A stretch of DNA of 64,000 nucleotides. Source: Fundicoccus culcitae (GTDB lineage: Bacteria > Bacillota > Bacilli > Lactobacillales > Aerococcaceae). The translations under genes were made by a program, and so were the position numbers. Numbering within the stretch: the first letter of the stretch is position 1; each line of letters starts with the position of its first letter. This document shows, piece by piece, positions 33,741 to 42,705 of the stretch. The notes beneath the pieces are model-generated. The model was given only the letters and a program-made list of their open reading frames with translations. It was not told where the DNA came from and ran no database searches. Where the stretch lies: positions 434,001 to 498,000 of the forward strand of contig NZ_CP102453.1 of NCBI RefSeq assembly GCF_024661895.1, written 5' to 3'.

Positions 33741-34609
33741 TTTTCGACTATTTCTTTTGGGTGGTAGCCTTAGGTACAATGATTTTAGGCTTTACGGCTG
33801 GCGTGATTGGTACGACCATTGTGATTGAAAAACAAAGTCAATTAGGCGATACAATTGGCCATGCAGTCTATCCAGGTATCATTGCAGCTTTTATGATCTT
33901 TCAAACAAGAAAAACGATCGTGTTACTTGCAGGTGCTATTGTCGTTGGCTTGATTGCTTTTTGGCTCATTCAATTCATACAAAAGCATACATCATTTGCC
34001 TTTGAAAGTATCTTAGCTCTTGTACTTTCTTCTTTCTTTAGTTTAGGCTTACTACTATATAGTGTGGTTCAAAACAATCCTGCATTTCAAACCGTCAATT
34101 TCGCAGGTTTAAAAAACTATATCATGGGACAAGCAGCCTATATGGTTCGTTCTGATGTTGAATTAATTATCATGGTTTGTCTAATTGTTTTGGCTATTTT
34201 TATTCTGTTTTACCCAAAAATTAAAATCACTTTATTTGATAAAGTCTTTGCTCAAAGCATTGGGATTAATCAACGTCGGATTAGTCAATTGCTCTTATTA
34301 ATGAGCTTATTTCTTATCGTAGTTGGCTTACAAGCAGTGGGTGCCATTTTAATCAGCAGTATGTTAGTTGCACCGGCTACCGCTGCCAAACAATGGACAA
34401 ATAGTTATCCCAAAATGCTTATTATTAGTGGTTTAATTGGAATGGTTGCAGCCTTTATTGGTACACTTATTAGTACTTATGTGTCAAAAATTGCTACTGG
34501 CCCTATGATTGTCATTGTCCTATCCTTAATTAGCTTATTTTCTATTTTATTGTCACCTAACGGATGGTTGTTCTCTTACTTCAAGCATCACAAAGGAGGC
34601 AACGTATGA
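33737..34609 (+). CDS. Metal ABC importer, permease 1 (ABC-3 family)
   Basis: 290 residues and eight to nine membrane helices. The ABC-3 pattern includes EKQSQLGDTIGHAVYPGI near the N-terminus, AQSIGINQRRISQLL, and a late G-A-I-L-I-S-S-M-L-V-A-P-A helix. Start ATG 33737 overlaps the ATPase stop (ATGA). It has the AGLKNYIMGQ cytoplasmic segment. Confidence 0.9.
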   Translation: MIFDYFFWVVALGTMILGFTAGVIGTTIVIEKQSQLGDTIGHAVYPGIIAAFMIFQTRKTIVLLAGAIVVGLIAFWLIQFIQKHTSFAFESILALVLSSFFSLGLLLYSVVQNNPAFQTVNFAGLKNYIMGQAAYMVRSDVELIIMVCLIVLAIFILFYPKIKITLFDKVFAQSIGINQRRISQLLLLMSLFLIVVGLQAVGAILISSMLVAPATAAKQWTNSYPKMLIISGLIGMVAAFIGTLISTYVSKIATGPMIVIVLSLISLFSILLSPNGWLFSYFKHHKGGNV

Positions 34610-35448
34610 TCCAAATCTTATTTGTTTTGATAGCCGTTTCAGTTGCTACCAGTTTAATAGGTAGCTTATTACTATTAAGGGAAAGCTTAATGGTTGCTGA
34701 TGCAATTTCACATACCATATTATTAGGTATCGTTCTTGCCTATATATTCACGCGCGACCTATCTTCACCTTGGTTAATTTTTGGTGCTGCTGCATTTGGA
34801 CTTTTTACCGTTATTACTATTGAAGGCTTAAACCAAACGGGACAAATTGAAAATGATGCGTCGATTGGGCTTGTTTTCCCTTTTTTCTTTTCCATCGCTG
34901 TCGTCATTATTTCCAAATATTTTTCTGATGTGCATTTAGATATTGACATGGTTCTGTTAGGTCAAGTAGAATTATCCCCTTTAAAGAGAACGGAATTTCT
35001 AGGCATACAAATACCCACGGCCCTTTTGCAGGGCATAATGATATCGTTGGTCAATTTACTGTTTATTCTCATCTTTTACAAACCATTAAAAATTCGTCTA
35101 TTTGATCCTATTTATGCTCAGTCCATTGGAATCAAAGTAAAATGGCTTGATCTTATAATGATGAGTCTTGTATCTTTAACAGCAGTCACTTCTTTTGAAA
35201 GCGTCGGTTCTAAATTAGTTATTGCTTTAATGGCAGCACCAGCAATGACAGCAAGATTATTGACAAGACACTTTGCAAGTTTCATCGCTTTATCTGTGGT
35301 GTTTGCCCTGCTTAATTCCGTCCTTGGCTATTATTTAGGAGTTAACTTTAACACTTCAATTTCGGCAATGGTAGCCGTAACCTCTTTTGTCGTCTTTTTA
35401 ATCGTTTTGCTTGTGACAAAAATGCCTAAGTTACACAAACAAATATGA
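34606..35448 (+). CDS. Metal ABC importer, permease 2 (ABC-3 family)
   Basis: 280 residues. ATG 34606 has GGAGG upstream and overlaps the first permease stop; a longer frame from 34564 is rejected. It has seven to eight helices, with RESLMVADAISHTILLGIV, YAQSIGIKVKWLDL and SKLVIALMAAPAMTARLL motifs. Two different permeases imply a heterodimeric channel, as in TroCD/MtsC-type importers. Confidence 0.9.
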   Translation: MIQILFVLIAVSVATSLIGSLLLLRESLMVADAISHTILLGIVLAYIFTRDLSSPWLIFGAAAFGLFTVITIEGLNQTGQIENDASIGLVFPFFFSIAVVIISKYFSDVHLDIDMVLLGQVELSPLKRTEFLGIQIPTALLQGIMISLVNLLFILIFYKPLKIRLFDPIYAQSIGIKVKWLDLIMMSLVSLTAVTSFESVGSKLVIALMAAPAMTARLLTRHFASFIALSVVFALLNSVLGYYLGVNFNTSISAMVAVTSFVVFLIVLLVTKMPKLHKQI

Positions 35449-35456
35449 AAATAAAC

Positions 35457-35499
35457 AAAAAAGCACTGGATAAATTAAGCAAATTAACCAGTGCTTTTA
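35457..35499. terminator. Bidirectional terminator after the metal importer
   Basis: AAAAAGCACTGG/CCAGTGCTTTT with an 18-base loop. Confidence 0.88.
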
Positions 35500-35536
35500 T
35501 ACTATTTATTGCTTCAGTAATCGTTTGAAATTTAAT

Positions 35537-36427
35537 CTACTCAAACTTACCTGCAACAGGTAAAGCTTCTAAAAAGGCTGTGTCATGTGGTGATTCATCG
35601 TTAAAGATGTCTGTTGCATCCGTTCCGGCTGTCACCTTCCCTTGATGTTCGCCACCTTCCCAAGCAGCGAAATTCGTTACATCATAGACAGTGCCATCAA
35701 CCGCAATATATGCTGGATTACCATCTTGTCCATTAAAAGTAGCCAATTCTTCAGCTGAGAATACATAATCAACGTGACGACCAACGACTTTTAAAGTCGC
35801 TAACAAGGCATCTTCATGAGGCGATTCACCCGTAAAGGCTTCCGTTGCATCAGTTCCAGCTTCTACCCCATTGTGTACGCCACCTTCCCAAGCAGCAGAG
35901 TCAGTCATATCATAGACAATGCCTCTTACAGCTACTAAGATAGGTAGTTCTTCATTTTCACCATTGAAATTAGCTAATAAATCAGTTGTAATTTCCCAAT
36001 CAGCATAAATACCTACGCGTTCTAAACCTGCTAAAGTATCTAATGCATGCGGTGATTCAATAAACATAGCGGATGCGTCGGTTCCAACTTGAGCCCCATA
36101 ATGCTCGCCACCTTCCCAGGCTGCATTATCCGTTACATCATAGACAAAACCAAAAACAGCTACATGTGCTGGATTGCCATCTTGTCCATTAGCAGCGGTT
36201 AGATCCGCTTTTGTTACTAAAGGTAAGCCTTCAACTTCAGCTGCGTCTTCTTCTGTTTCAGTGGCTTCTTCTGTATCTGCTTCAGCTTCTTCAGTCGCTT
36301 CTTCTTCCACAACTTCTTCTGTAGTATCCTCAGATTCATCTTGAGCATTGACGGCATATGGCGCATAAGTCATTAAAGACAAAGCACTAAGAGACACTAA
36401 TAGATATTTGATCAATGATTTTTTCAC
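35537..36427 (-). CDS. Secreted protein with three tandem cytochrome b5-like domains
   Basis: 296 residues. GTG 36427 is preferred because AAGGAG is 9 bases upstream; an ATG 9 bases earlier touches the site. A signal peptide ends AVNAQDE, then an acidic Glu/Thr/Ala linker runs to about residue 60. Three repeats of about 75 residues follow, each with the form F-N/A-x-G-x-N/D..P..VAV.G.VYD.T..AAWEGGEH, then GTDA..F, then ESPH. The two His of each repeat (GGEH and SPH) are placed like cytochrome b5 heme ligands. Likely heme-binding at the cell surface, possibly in electron transfer or heme handling. No cell-wall anchor is seen. Confidence 0.8.
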   Translation of the reverse strand: MKKSLIKYLLVSLSALSLMTYAPYAVNAQDESEDTTEEVVEEEATEEAEADTEEATETEEDAAEVEGLPLVTKADLTAANGQDGNPAHVAVFGFVYDVTDNAAWEGGEHYGAQVGTDASAMFIESPHALDTLAGLERVGIYADWEITTDLLANFNGENEELPILVAVRGIVYDMTDSAAWEGGVHNGVEAGTDATEAFTGESPHEDALLATLKVVGRHVDYVFSAEELATFNGQDGNPAYIAVDGTVYDVTNFAAWEGGEHQGKVTAGTDATDIFNDESPHDTAFLEALPVAGKFE

Positions 36428-36524
36428 ACTATCCATCTCCTTTTTTAATTTCATTATGACATTATCATAAAAGAATGCGTCCTAGGATGCAATTGAAAAG
36501 CCTTTAAAAAACTATACAAATTAT

Positions 36525-37340
36525 TTATTCCCATGCTGGAACAGATGTTCCATTTGATTCCTCTGCAATTATCTCTTTAACTTCATCCGTTTGATATAAT
36601 TCAACTAAACGGTTGTAAACTTCGTTATCTTTATCTTCTGTTCTTACAACAATGACATTGATATAAGGATTTTCACCGGCTGTTGCTTCTTCAATTTCTA
36701 GTGCTTGATCAACTGTAAAACCTGCATTAGATGCTACACCTGAATTGACTGCCGCAAAAGTGACATCTGGTAGTGTCGCTGGAATATTCGTTGCTGCTAA
36801 TTCAATAATTTCAATGTCAACCAAATAGTTCGTGATATCATTAATGGTTGGTGTTAATTCAGCCGCTGGATCAATTTCAATGAAACCATGTGTTTCTAAT
36901 AATTTTAAGGCACGACCTCCATTCGTCGTATCATCAGGTATAGCTACAATATCGCCATCTTTTACTTCGGATAAATCGGTTATTTTTTCAGAATAGAAAG
37001 CCAAAGGAGCAAATACAGTTTCACCAATGACAGTGATATCATAATCAAACTCTTCAATTTCTTTTTCTAAATAAATATGATGCTGGAAAGCATTAATATC
37101 AATTTCCTTTTCGGCTAAAGCCCGGTTAGGTAGAGGGTAACTATCAAAATAAAGTAATTCTAAATTAATTCCTTCCTTGGCAGCTTCTTCTTTAATATAA
37201 TTCCATACTTTGGAGTCTGAACCCGTTAACCCAATTTTAACATCAACAGTATCTTGTGCTTGAACAGTCCCATTCGACACGACAATAAGAGAAAATAGAG
37301 CTACGATAACAACAAAGATATTTTTAATAAATTTTTTCAT
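36525..37340 (-). CDS. metQ: MetQ-type methionine-binding protein without lipobox
   Basis: 271 residues from ATG 37340, with AAAGGATTG upstream. The signal peptide ends GTVQAQDT and contains no Cys, so it is not lipid-anchored in the usual way. The NlpA/MetQ fold shows KIGLTGSDSKVWNYI, IDINAFQHHIYLE, VAIPDDTTNGGRALKLL and FAAVNSGVASNAGF. It delivers methionine to MetNI. Last gene of a methionine T-box operon. Confidence 0.9.
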   Translation of the reverse strand: MKKFIKNIFVVIVALFSLIVVSNGTVQAQDTVDVKIGLTGSDSKVWNYIKEEAAKEGINLELLYFDSYPLPNRALAEKEIDINAFQHHIYLEKEIEEFDYDITVIGETVFAPLAFYSEKITDLSEVKDGDIVAIPDDTTNGGRALKLLETHGFIEIDPAAELTPTINDITNYLVDIEIIELAATNIPATLPDVTFAAVNSGVASNAGFTVDQALEIEEATAGENPYINVIVVRTEDKDNEVYNRLVELYQTDEVKEIIAEESNGTSVPAWE

Positions 37341-37369
37341 CAATAAACAATCCTTTCAAATTTCACATT

Positions 37370-38050
37370 TTAATGTGTTGTTTTTTCAATAACGATATCG
37401 CCAATTAACTGAATAATTAAAACAAAAAATAAAATTAACAAAATACATACAATCATTATGTCGTTATAGTATCGTTGATAACCATAACGCAAAACAAATG
37501 AACCAATGCCTCCAGCACCTACCGCCCCTCCCATAGCAGTCAATCCTAATAAACTAATGGCTGTAATCGTGGTAGAACGAGCAATGGCTGGAATCGATTC
37601 AGGTAGATAGATTCTAAAGATAATACCTAAGTTAGAGACACCCATTGCTTTGGCTGCTTCAATTAAACCTGGATCTATAGATGATAAGGCTAAATCAATT
37701 TGGCGGGTAAAAAAGGGTACACATCCAAGAACCAATGGGAAAATGGCCCCTTTGACACCGATTGAAGTTCCAGCAATCATCCGTGTTACAGGAATCATAA
37801 AAGCAATTAAAATAATAAATGGTATCGAACGAAAAACATTAACAAACACATCGATGGTTGTATTTATTAAGCGGTTGGGGGTTATTCCATTCGGCTTAGT
37901 GATGACGAATATGACACCTAGTAGTAAACCTAATACAAATGAGATTATGCCTGATAGACTAAACATTTGTATGGTCTCAATAATACTTTTAATAAATTCA
38001 TCCCAAAAGGTAACTAAATTAGGCGCCCACGGTTCTAAGATTGTCTGCAT
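37370..38050 (-). CDS. metI: Methionine ABC importer permease MetI
   Basis: 226 residues, five helices, with the loop EAAKAMGVSNLGIIFRIYLP and the N-terminal FRSIPFIILIAFMIPVTR segment typical of MetI. It starts inside the 3' end of metN (32-base overlap), a tight coupling. Confidence 0.92.
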   Translation of the reverse strand: MQTILEPWAPNLVTFWDEFIKSIIETIQMFSLSGIISFVLGLLLGVIFVITKPNGITPNRLINTTIDVFVNVFRSIPFIILIAFMIPVTRMIAGTSIGVKGAIFPLVLGCVPFFTRQIDLALSSIDPGLIEAAKAMGVSNLGIIFRIYLPESIPAIARSTTITAISLLGLTAMGGAVGAGGIGSFVLRYGYQRYYNDIMIVCILLILFFVLIIQLIGDIVIEKTTH

Positions 38051-39077
38051 TCTTCAATACCTCCACTCTAATTTGTTGATTAGATAAAAACTCCAACGCT
38101 TGTCGTTGCTTATGAATATCACCCTCAATAATAACGACTAAACTCCCAATAATTGTTTCTTGAACGATATCGACATCCGCAAAAATAATACTGGCTTTAA
38201 TCCCAAATTGAAGAGAAGCTTCAGCAATTAGTGCCTCTTTGGTATTTTGACCATAAAAATCAAAGCGAATGAGACGTTGATTATCTTCAAGCTTAACAAT
38301 ATTGGAATTTTCTGCTAATAAATCATCAATTTTAGACATATTATTCACGCTATTAATAAAATCTTTGGTAATTTCTTGTTGAGGTTGGACAAACACATTA
38401 AGTACCGAACCTTTTTCCACTACATGACCCTTGTCCATAATCGCAACTTTATTACAAATGGACTTCACCACATGCATTTCATGCGTGATAATAACGATGG
38501 TTAATTGTAGCTTTTTGTTTAAATCTTTCAATAACGTTAAAATAGATTGCGTTGTTTGAGGATCTAAGGCTGAAGTAGCTTCGTCACATAGTAAAATAGT
38601 AGGATCATTGGCTAAAGCGCGTGCTATAGCAACCCGTTGCTTTTGCCCGCCTGATAACTGTGAGGGATAGGCATTGGCTTTATCCGCTAAACCAACTAAT
38701 TCTAGCAAAGACTCCACTTTTTCACGAATTTCAGATTTAGAAAATTGTTGATATTGTAAGGGGAAAGCGACATTTTCAAACACGGTTCGTGCACTTAATA
38801 AATTAAAATGCTGGAAGATCATGCCTATTTTATGACGTTTTTGGCGTAATTGCTTGTCCGGATATAACATCAAATCCTCACCATCAATTTTCACTTCGCC
38901 ACTTTCAGGTCGTTCAAGCAAATTAATGCATCGCACTAAAGTGCTTTTGCCCGCCCCGCTATATCCAATAATCCCATAAATATCGCCTGTTTCAATGGTT
39001 AAATTGACATTTTGAACGGCATGAACGATGCCTTGCTTGGTCGAAAAAGTCTTATTAACATTTATTAATTCAATCAT
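38019..39077 (-). CDS. metN: Methionine ABC importer ATPase MetN
   Basis: 352 residues. The nucleotide-binding domain has GYSGAGKST, QHFNLLSARTVFENV, signature LSGGQKQR, Walker B ILLCDEATSALDP and H-loop THEM. A C-terminal NIL domain (about 260-350) allows methionine to inhibit transport from inside. The start lies 2 bases after the M20 gene stop, with AGGTGA in the preceding codons. Confidence 0.93.
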   Translation of the reverse strand: MIELINVNKTFSTKQGIVHAVQNVNLTIETGDIYGIIGYSGAGKSTLVRCINLLERPESGEVKIDGEDLMLYPDKQLRQKRHKIGMIFQHFNLLSARTVFENVAFPLQYQQFSKSEIREKVESLLELVGLADKANAYPSQLSGGQKQRVAIARALANDPTILLCDEATSALDPQTTQSILTLLKDLNKKLQLTIVIITHEMHVVKSICNKVAIMDKGHVVEKGSVLNVFVQPQQEITKDFINSVNNMSKIDDLLAENSNIVKLEDNQRLIRFDFYGQNTKEALIAEASLQFGIKASIIFADVDIVQETIIGSLVVIIEGDIHKQRQALEFLSNQQIRVEVLKNADNLRTVGA

Positions 39078-39079
39078 GC

Positions 39080-40279
39080 CTATTCACCTGCAGCTTGTTT
39101 TTCTAATTGTGCTTGATGTTCTGTTTTAATTGAATTTAATAAAGTCTGATCAACGATTAAATCATAAGCCGTTTTAGCTAATATATTTGCGCCTAATTGG
39201 ATTGAAGCTAAGCCTTTTTCGCTTTTAGCTGCTTCTTTAAATTCAATACTATGACCGGCAATATAGTCATCTGAGATAGAAATATGCGGCTGGATGGTTG
39301 GAACAACTTGACTAATATTACCAACGTCTGTTGAACCGGCTCCTTTTTCTAATTTATTTGCTGCAACTTCAAAACCATATGCTTTCAAATGTTTAGCATA
39401 GATTGCATCAAAACTTGGTGTTGGAATTGTGTTATCCACACTGTTTTGGAACAAACCAAATTTGTAAGTCGCGCCTGTTGCTAAAGCAGCTGCTTTTACA
39501 ATATTTTCAAATTTTTGATAGACATCATTTAAAGTGGTCCGTGTCGCTGCCCGTAAGTAAAATCGAGCACTGGCATGATCTGGAACCACATTAGCGACGT
39601 CACCCCCATGCGTTATCACCCCATGGATGCGTACATCATCGGTTAAATGTTCGCGTAAAGCATTCACATTATTGTAAACCGAAATGACTGCATCTAAAGC
39701 GTTAATGCCTTTTTCAGGTGCGCCTGAAGCGTGTGAAGCTTTTCCGAAGAACTCCACATCCACTGGATCATTAGCTAACGACAAACCAGTTAAACCATGT
39801 TGATATCCAGGATGAACACATAAGGCAGCATCCACATCATTTAGAAAGCCTTCTCGAACAAAACTCCCTTTCGCACTGCCGTTCTCCCCACCTTCTTCAC
39901 CTGGTGTTCCGTAGACGCGAACTTCGCCACCAATGTCGTCAATGACATTTTTTAAAGCAACAGCAGCTAGAGAAGACGTAGTACCAAATAAATTATGCCC
40001 GCAAGCATGGCCAATTCCAGGCAAAGCATCGTATTCAGCTAAGAAAACAATCGTCGGTCCTTCTTTATCACTTTTATAGCGCGCATCAAATCCTGTACGG
40101 TGTCCTGCAACATCCACCGTCACATCAAAACCTTCGTCTTTTAATTGATTAGATAAAGTTTCACACGCGAAAAATTCATAATTACTCACTTCTGGTTTAG
40201 CGTGGATGGCTAAAGCCAATTCTTGATATTTGTCTAATTTTTCAGCAACCGTATTTTCTATTTTTTCATAATGACCCAT
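39080..40279 (-). CDS. M20-family amidohydrolase/peptidase of the methionine operon
   Basis: 399 residues. ATG 40279 has GAGGAGA upstream. The AbgB/aminoacylase-like M20 family shows FLAEYDALPGIGHACGHNLFG, given here as AEYDALPGIG and HACGHN; also TPGEEGGENGSA and VHPGYQHG. Metal ligands in HACGH, the EEGG pair and the late GHSIEF are present. It probably deacylates or cleaves an amide to release an amino acid. Placement first in a Met-specific T-box operon with MetNIQ suggests an N-acyl-methionine or Met-dipeptide substrate. That substrate is inference. Confidence 0.87.
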   Translation of the reverse strand: MGHYEKIENTVAEKLDKYQELALAIHAKPEVSNYEFFACETLSNQLKDEGFDVTVDVAGHRTGFDARYKSDKEGPTIVFLAEYDALPGIGHACGHNLFGTTSSLAAVALKNVIDDIGGEVRVYGTPGEEGGENGSAKGSFVREGFLNDVDAALCVHPGYQHGLTGLSLANDPVDVEFFGKASHASGAPEKGINALDAVISVYNNVNALREHLTDDVRIHGVITHGGDVANVVPDHASARFYLRAATRTTLNDVYQKFENIVKAAALATGATYKFGLFQNSVDNTIPTPSFDAIYAKHLKAYGFEVAANKLEKGAGSTDVGNISQVVPTIQPHISISDDYIAGHSIEFKEAAKSEKGLASIQLGANILAKTAYDLIVDQTLLNSIKTEHQAQLEKQAAGE

Positions 40280-40309
40280 GTTACATTCTCCTCAAAAATA
40301 AATTTTTCA

Positions 40310-40610
40310 ACAAAAAAAGTCCCATTGTAAGCCTTGATACCTAAATATCGCAACTTACAATGGGACGAAATTAATCCGTGTTACCACCCAAATTTATGTT
40401 GTTCTCACAAACAACACCTCAACAGTTCCTATGAAACCTGGCAATGTAACGGTTGCTACCGACTAAAAGGCGTTAACCTGTTAGTAACTCCGAGCTCATC
40501 TTCATTTATTTTCTCAATACCCGTTCGCACCATTCCGGGTTCTCTTTAATTGATCCGATAAATTACTCTTCTCTTCAAAGTAATAAAGTTATAATTTAAA
40601 TGTTAAAACG
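40310..40610 (-). promoter_or_regulatory. Methionine-specific T-box leader
   Basis: On the minus strand, Stem I has a GAACCCGGAATGGTGCGAACGG-type distal loop, quoted here as GGAATGGTGCG. A specifier loop reads ATGAAG-ATG-AG with Met codon ATG. The conserved GGTGGTAACACGG T-box sequence lies at about 40376-40388. A terminator stem GTCCCATTGTAAG/CTTACAATGGGAC ends in a T-run at 40314-40366. Uncharged tRNA-Met would turn on the M20-metNIQ operon. Confidence 0.92.
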
Positions 40611-40725
40611 ATTATAGTGGGTTAAAATTAGAAAGTCAACAAGAAATTTAAATAATTCTCATTTAATTTTTAAGATACATTGAAATTTTTACAATGAAAT
40701 CGGACAACCATTATTTATTTTAACT

Positions 40726-41352
40726 TCATTCCCAAATATTTAACTGCTGGTCTTGTGCGTTTCTTTCTGCTTCTCTTAACGCTTGTTCTCGCGAAACATT
40801 CGGTGGATTTAAGTAGCGCACAGTTGCTAACCCTTCTTCAACCAAGGCTTCATTTACAAAAATTTCATCAGCATAAACATAGGCTAAGGCACGATCATAA
40901 TTATCGGTATAAGGACCTACATCAAATTCAAGATAGACTTGATCAGCTTGTGTTAAATAATTGATATTCGCTTCTTTTGCTTCTTCCGCAAAGGGATCAG
41001 GTTGATGGGTGTCATAATTCATCTCAGGTGTATCAATAATCAAATAACGCACGTTGATACGATGATTATTAAGCTCCACCACAATGGTATCACCATCTCT
41101 GGCTGAAACAAAATCAACGGGGACTAACATTTCTTTAGGTAATACCTCGAAGTTGGAACCATTAAAGGCACTTGTTTCTACAACTGTGAGGTCATTTGAC
41201 GTCGTATTATTATCTCCAAAAATACCATCCAAATCAAAAATGCCTAAAAAACCAGCGATTAAAAGAATGACAATTAATAGACTATTGCGTTTATTTCCTT
41301 TTAACGACGCAAATAGTTGCTCTAAACTATTTGTAGTATTTCTCTTAGCCAC
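40726..41352 (-). CDS. Membrane-anchored thermonuclease (SNase family)
   Basis: 208 residues. One membrane helix (about 24-42), then an acidic linker, then the staphylococcal nuclease fold: VDFVSARDGDTIVVELN (calcium Asp), VRYLIIDTPE (catalytic Arg and Glu), and NYDRALAYVYADEIFVNEAL with the second Arg. The active site is complete. The domain should face outward, cutting DNA or RNA at the surface. It is the last gene of a five-gene run with ExbB/ExbD-like proteins and a PH-domain protein. Confidence 0.9.
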   Translation of the reverse strand: MAKRNTTNSLEQLFASLKGNKRNSLLIVILLIAGFLGIFDLDGIFGDNNTTSNDLTVVETSAFNGSNFEVLPKEMLVPVDFVSARDGDTIVVELNNHRINVRYLIIDTPEMNYDTHQPDPFAEEAKEANINYLTQADQVYLEFDVGPYTDNYDRALAYVYADEIFVNEALVEEGLATVRYLNPPNVSREQALREAERNAQDQQLNIWE

Positions 41353-41369
41353 ATGTAAACCTCCAAAAC

Positions 41370-41753
41370 CTAATTCAATATCTCTTCAGCTAACAATTTA
41401 CCAATATTATACACATGATCCTTGTTACGTCCCATTTCTAATTTAACAACAGGTTCACTAGCACTAGAAATATACAATTCAATTTCTGAATCCAAATCGT
41501 TCACTCCAGCAGTCTCAATAACAAAATGACTGATGGATTTATAAGGAATGTTTTGAATTTGTTTTTTAGTCCCAGTCGCCCCTTGAATATCAACTAGAAT
41601 GAGTCGTTTATTAGTGAAAATGACCAAGTCACGGACCAATTTATAAGTACTAACAATCTCCTCATTTGAAACTAACAATCGTTCAACCATTTTTTCTGCT
41701 TGCTGATTATCAACTTTCCCTGCTTGACCTGTTAGACGATCAAATAATGACAT
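41370..41753 (-). CDS. Bacterial PH-domain protein (YvbH-like)
   Basis: 127 residues from ATG 41753, with AAGGAAG 7-8 bases upstream; the ATG at 41759 is too close to that site. An N-terminal helix (about 1-25) leads into a bacterial PH fold: EEIVSTYKLVRDLVIFTNKR, LILVDIQGATGTKKQIQNIP, YKSISHFVIE and IELYISSA. These small soluble domains probably mediate protein or membrane contacts. Function in this operon unknown. Confidence 0.8.
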   Translation of the reverse strand: MSLFDRLTGQAGKVDNQQAEKMVERLLVSNEEIVSTYKLVRDLVIFTNKRLILVDIQGATGTKKQIQNIPYKSISHFVIETAGVNDLDSEIELYISSASEPVVKLEMGRNKDHVYNIGKLLAEEILN

Positions 41754-41780
41754 TAACATCTTCCTTTCGTAATATGACTA

Positions 41781-42191
41781 TTATTGTAAATGTGTCTCGA
41801 TATAGGTCCGTTCACTATTATTTAACGCTTCAATAACCGCATCATAAGAAGCTTTAATAGCTGATTGATCCGTCACCGTATACTGTACCTCTGGATCGGT
41901 ATTAATAATATTGTCGTTTAAGGTTTCTTCATCAACCACTTCATCGTTCCAAAAAATCGTATTTTCATTGATTGTTATATGAACTGTTTCTACCGCATTT
42001 GGATCATTAATCGCATTCGATGATGGATTTGTCGTTTGTTGTGTACTATTATTATTGTTCGTCCCAAACAAACTTCCCCCATCTCCAATTAATCCAAATT
42101 CATTCAAACCAAATCCAAGTAACCCAATAGCTACTAGACCGGTTAGAACAAGACCACCTTTGCTTTTCTTTTTTCCATTATTTTTACTCAT
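41781..42191 (-). CDS. Membrane-anchored protein with an ExbD-like external domain
   Basis: 136 residues. A Lys/Gly-rich start, one helix (about 13-33), an Asn/Gln/Ser-rich linker (45-65) and a C-terminal domain of about 70 residues: VHITINENTIFWNDEVVDEE, then VQYTVTDQSAIKASYDAVIEA. This strand-helix pattern is that of the ExbD/TolR periplasmic domain, though the typical channel Asp is missing from its helix. It overlaps the ExbD-like gene by 8 bases. The homology call is by eye and tentative. Confidence 0.55.
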   Translation of the reverse strand: MSKNNGKKKSKGGLVLTGLVAIGLLGFGLNEFGLIGDGGSLFGTNNNNSTQQTTNPSSNAINDPNAVETVHITINENTIFWNDEVVDEETLNDNIINTDPEVQYTVTDQSAIKASYDAVIEALNNSERTYIETHLQ

Positions 42192-42705
42192 CCGCTGTAC
42201 TCCTTTGTTGATTCAATAATTCGCCCTCAACCATTTCTTCACGATAAACGATGGTTTGCTCTGACAATGCGTCGAGGTTGGTAATAGCATTAACCATGTT
42301 TAAATAATCTTGATAATAAATCGTATCATTATTATAACTGAAAGTCACAATAATCACATCTTCTGCGTACCGACTTACTTCTTCTAATAGCCAGGTAGCT
42401 AAATCTTCTGTATCTGATTTAACGGATAGATAGTCATCTTCACCTACCGCAAAAATATTATTTTCAGTGGGGTCTGTAGGAAAGATGATATTTATTTTTC
42501 CAATCGATTCTTGGAAGGTTCTTAACCAAGCCTCTTCGGACTGAGTGGTTGGTAGTTGACTTTGTTCTAATTGGCTAACTTCGTGTTCTAAAGATTGGAT
42601 AGTATCTTGATTGGCTTGTGTTTGCGTCGTTAAAATCATAAATAGTAAAATTAAAACAACATCTAAGAGTGGTGTTAAATCAACAATCATTTCACGATTA
42701 AACAT
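42184..42705 (-). CDS. ExbD/TolR-like protein
   Basis: 173 residues. Helix 7-25 carries the family hallmark DLTPLLDVVLILLFMIL with Asp15 at the position used for proton conduction in ExbD/TolR. A coiled region follows (30-60), then an external domain longer than usual. It overlaps the ExbB-like gene by 8 bases. In Gram-negatives ExbBD drives outer-membrane processes; this organism should have no outer membrane, so the driven process is different. Confidence 0.75.
   Translation of the reverse strand: MFNREMIVDLTPLLDVVLILLFMILTTQTQANQDTIQSLEHEVSQLEQSQLPTTQSEEAWLRTFQESIGKINIIFPTDPTENNIFAVGEDDYLSVKSDTEDLATWLLEEVSRYAEDVIIVTFSYNNDTIYYQDYLNMVNAITNLDALSEQTIVYREEMVEGELLNQQRSTADE

Noticed and set aside
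40334-40549. 71-codon + strand frame
   Set aside because: Antisense of the methionine T-box leader.
41781-42191. Zorya-type defence system including this gene
   Set aside because: No ZorB-like OmpA peptidoglycan-binding domain and no ZorC/D/E genes; only a general motor analogy is kept.
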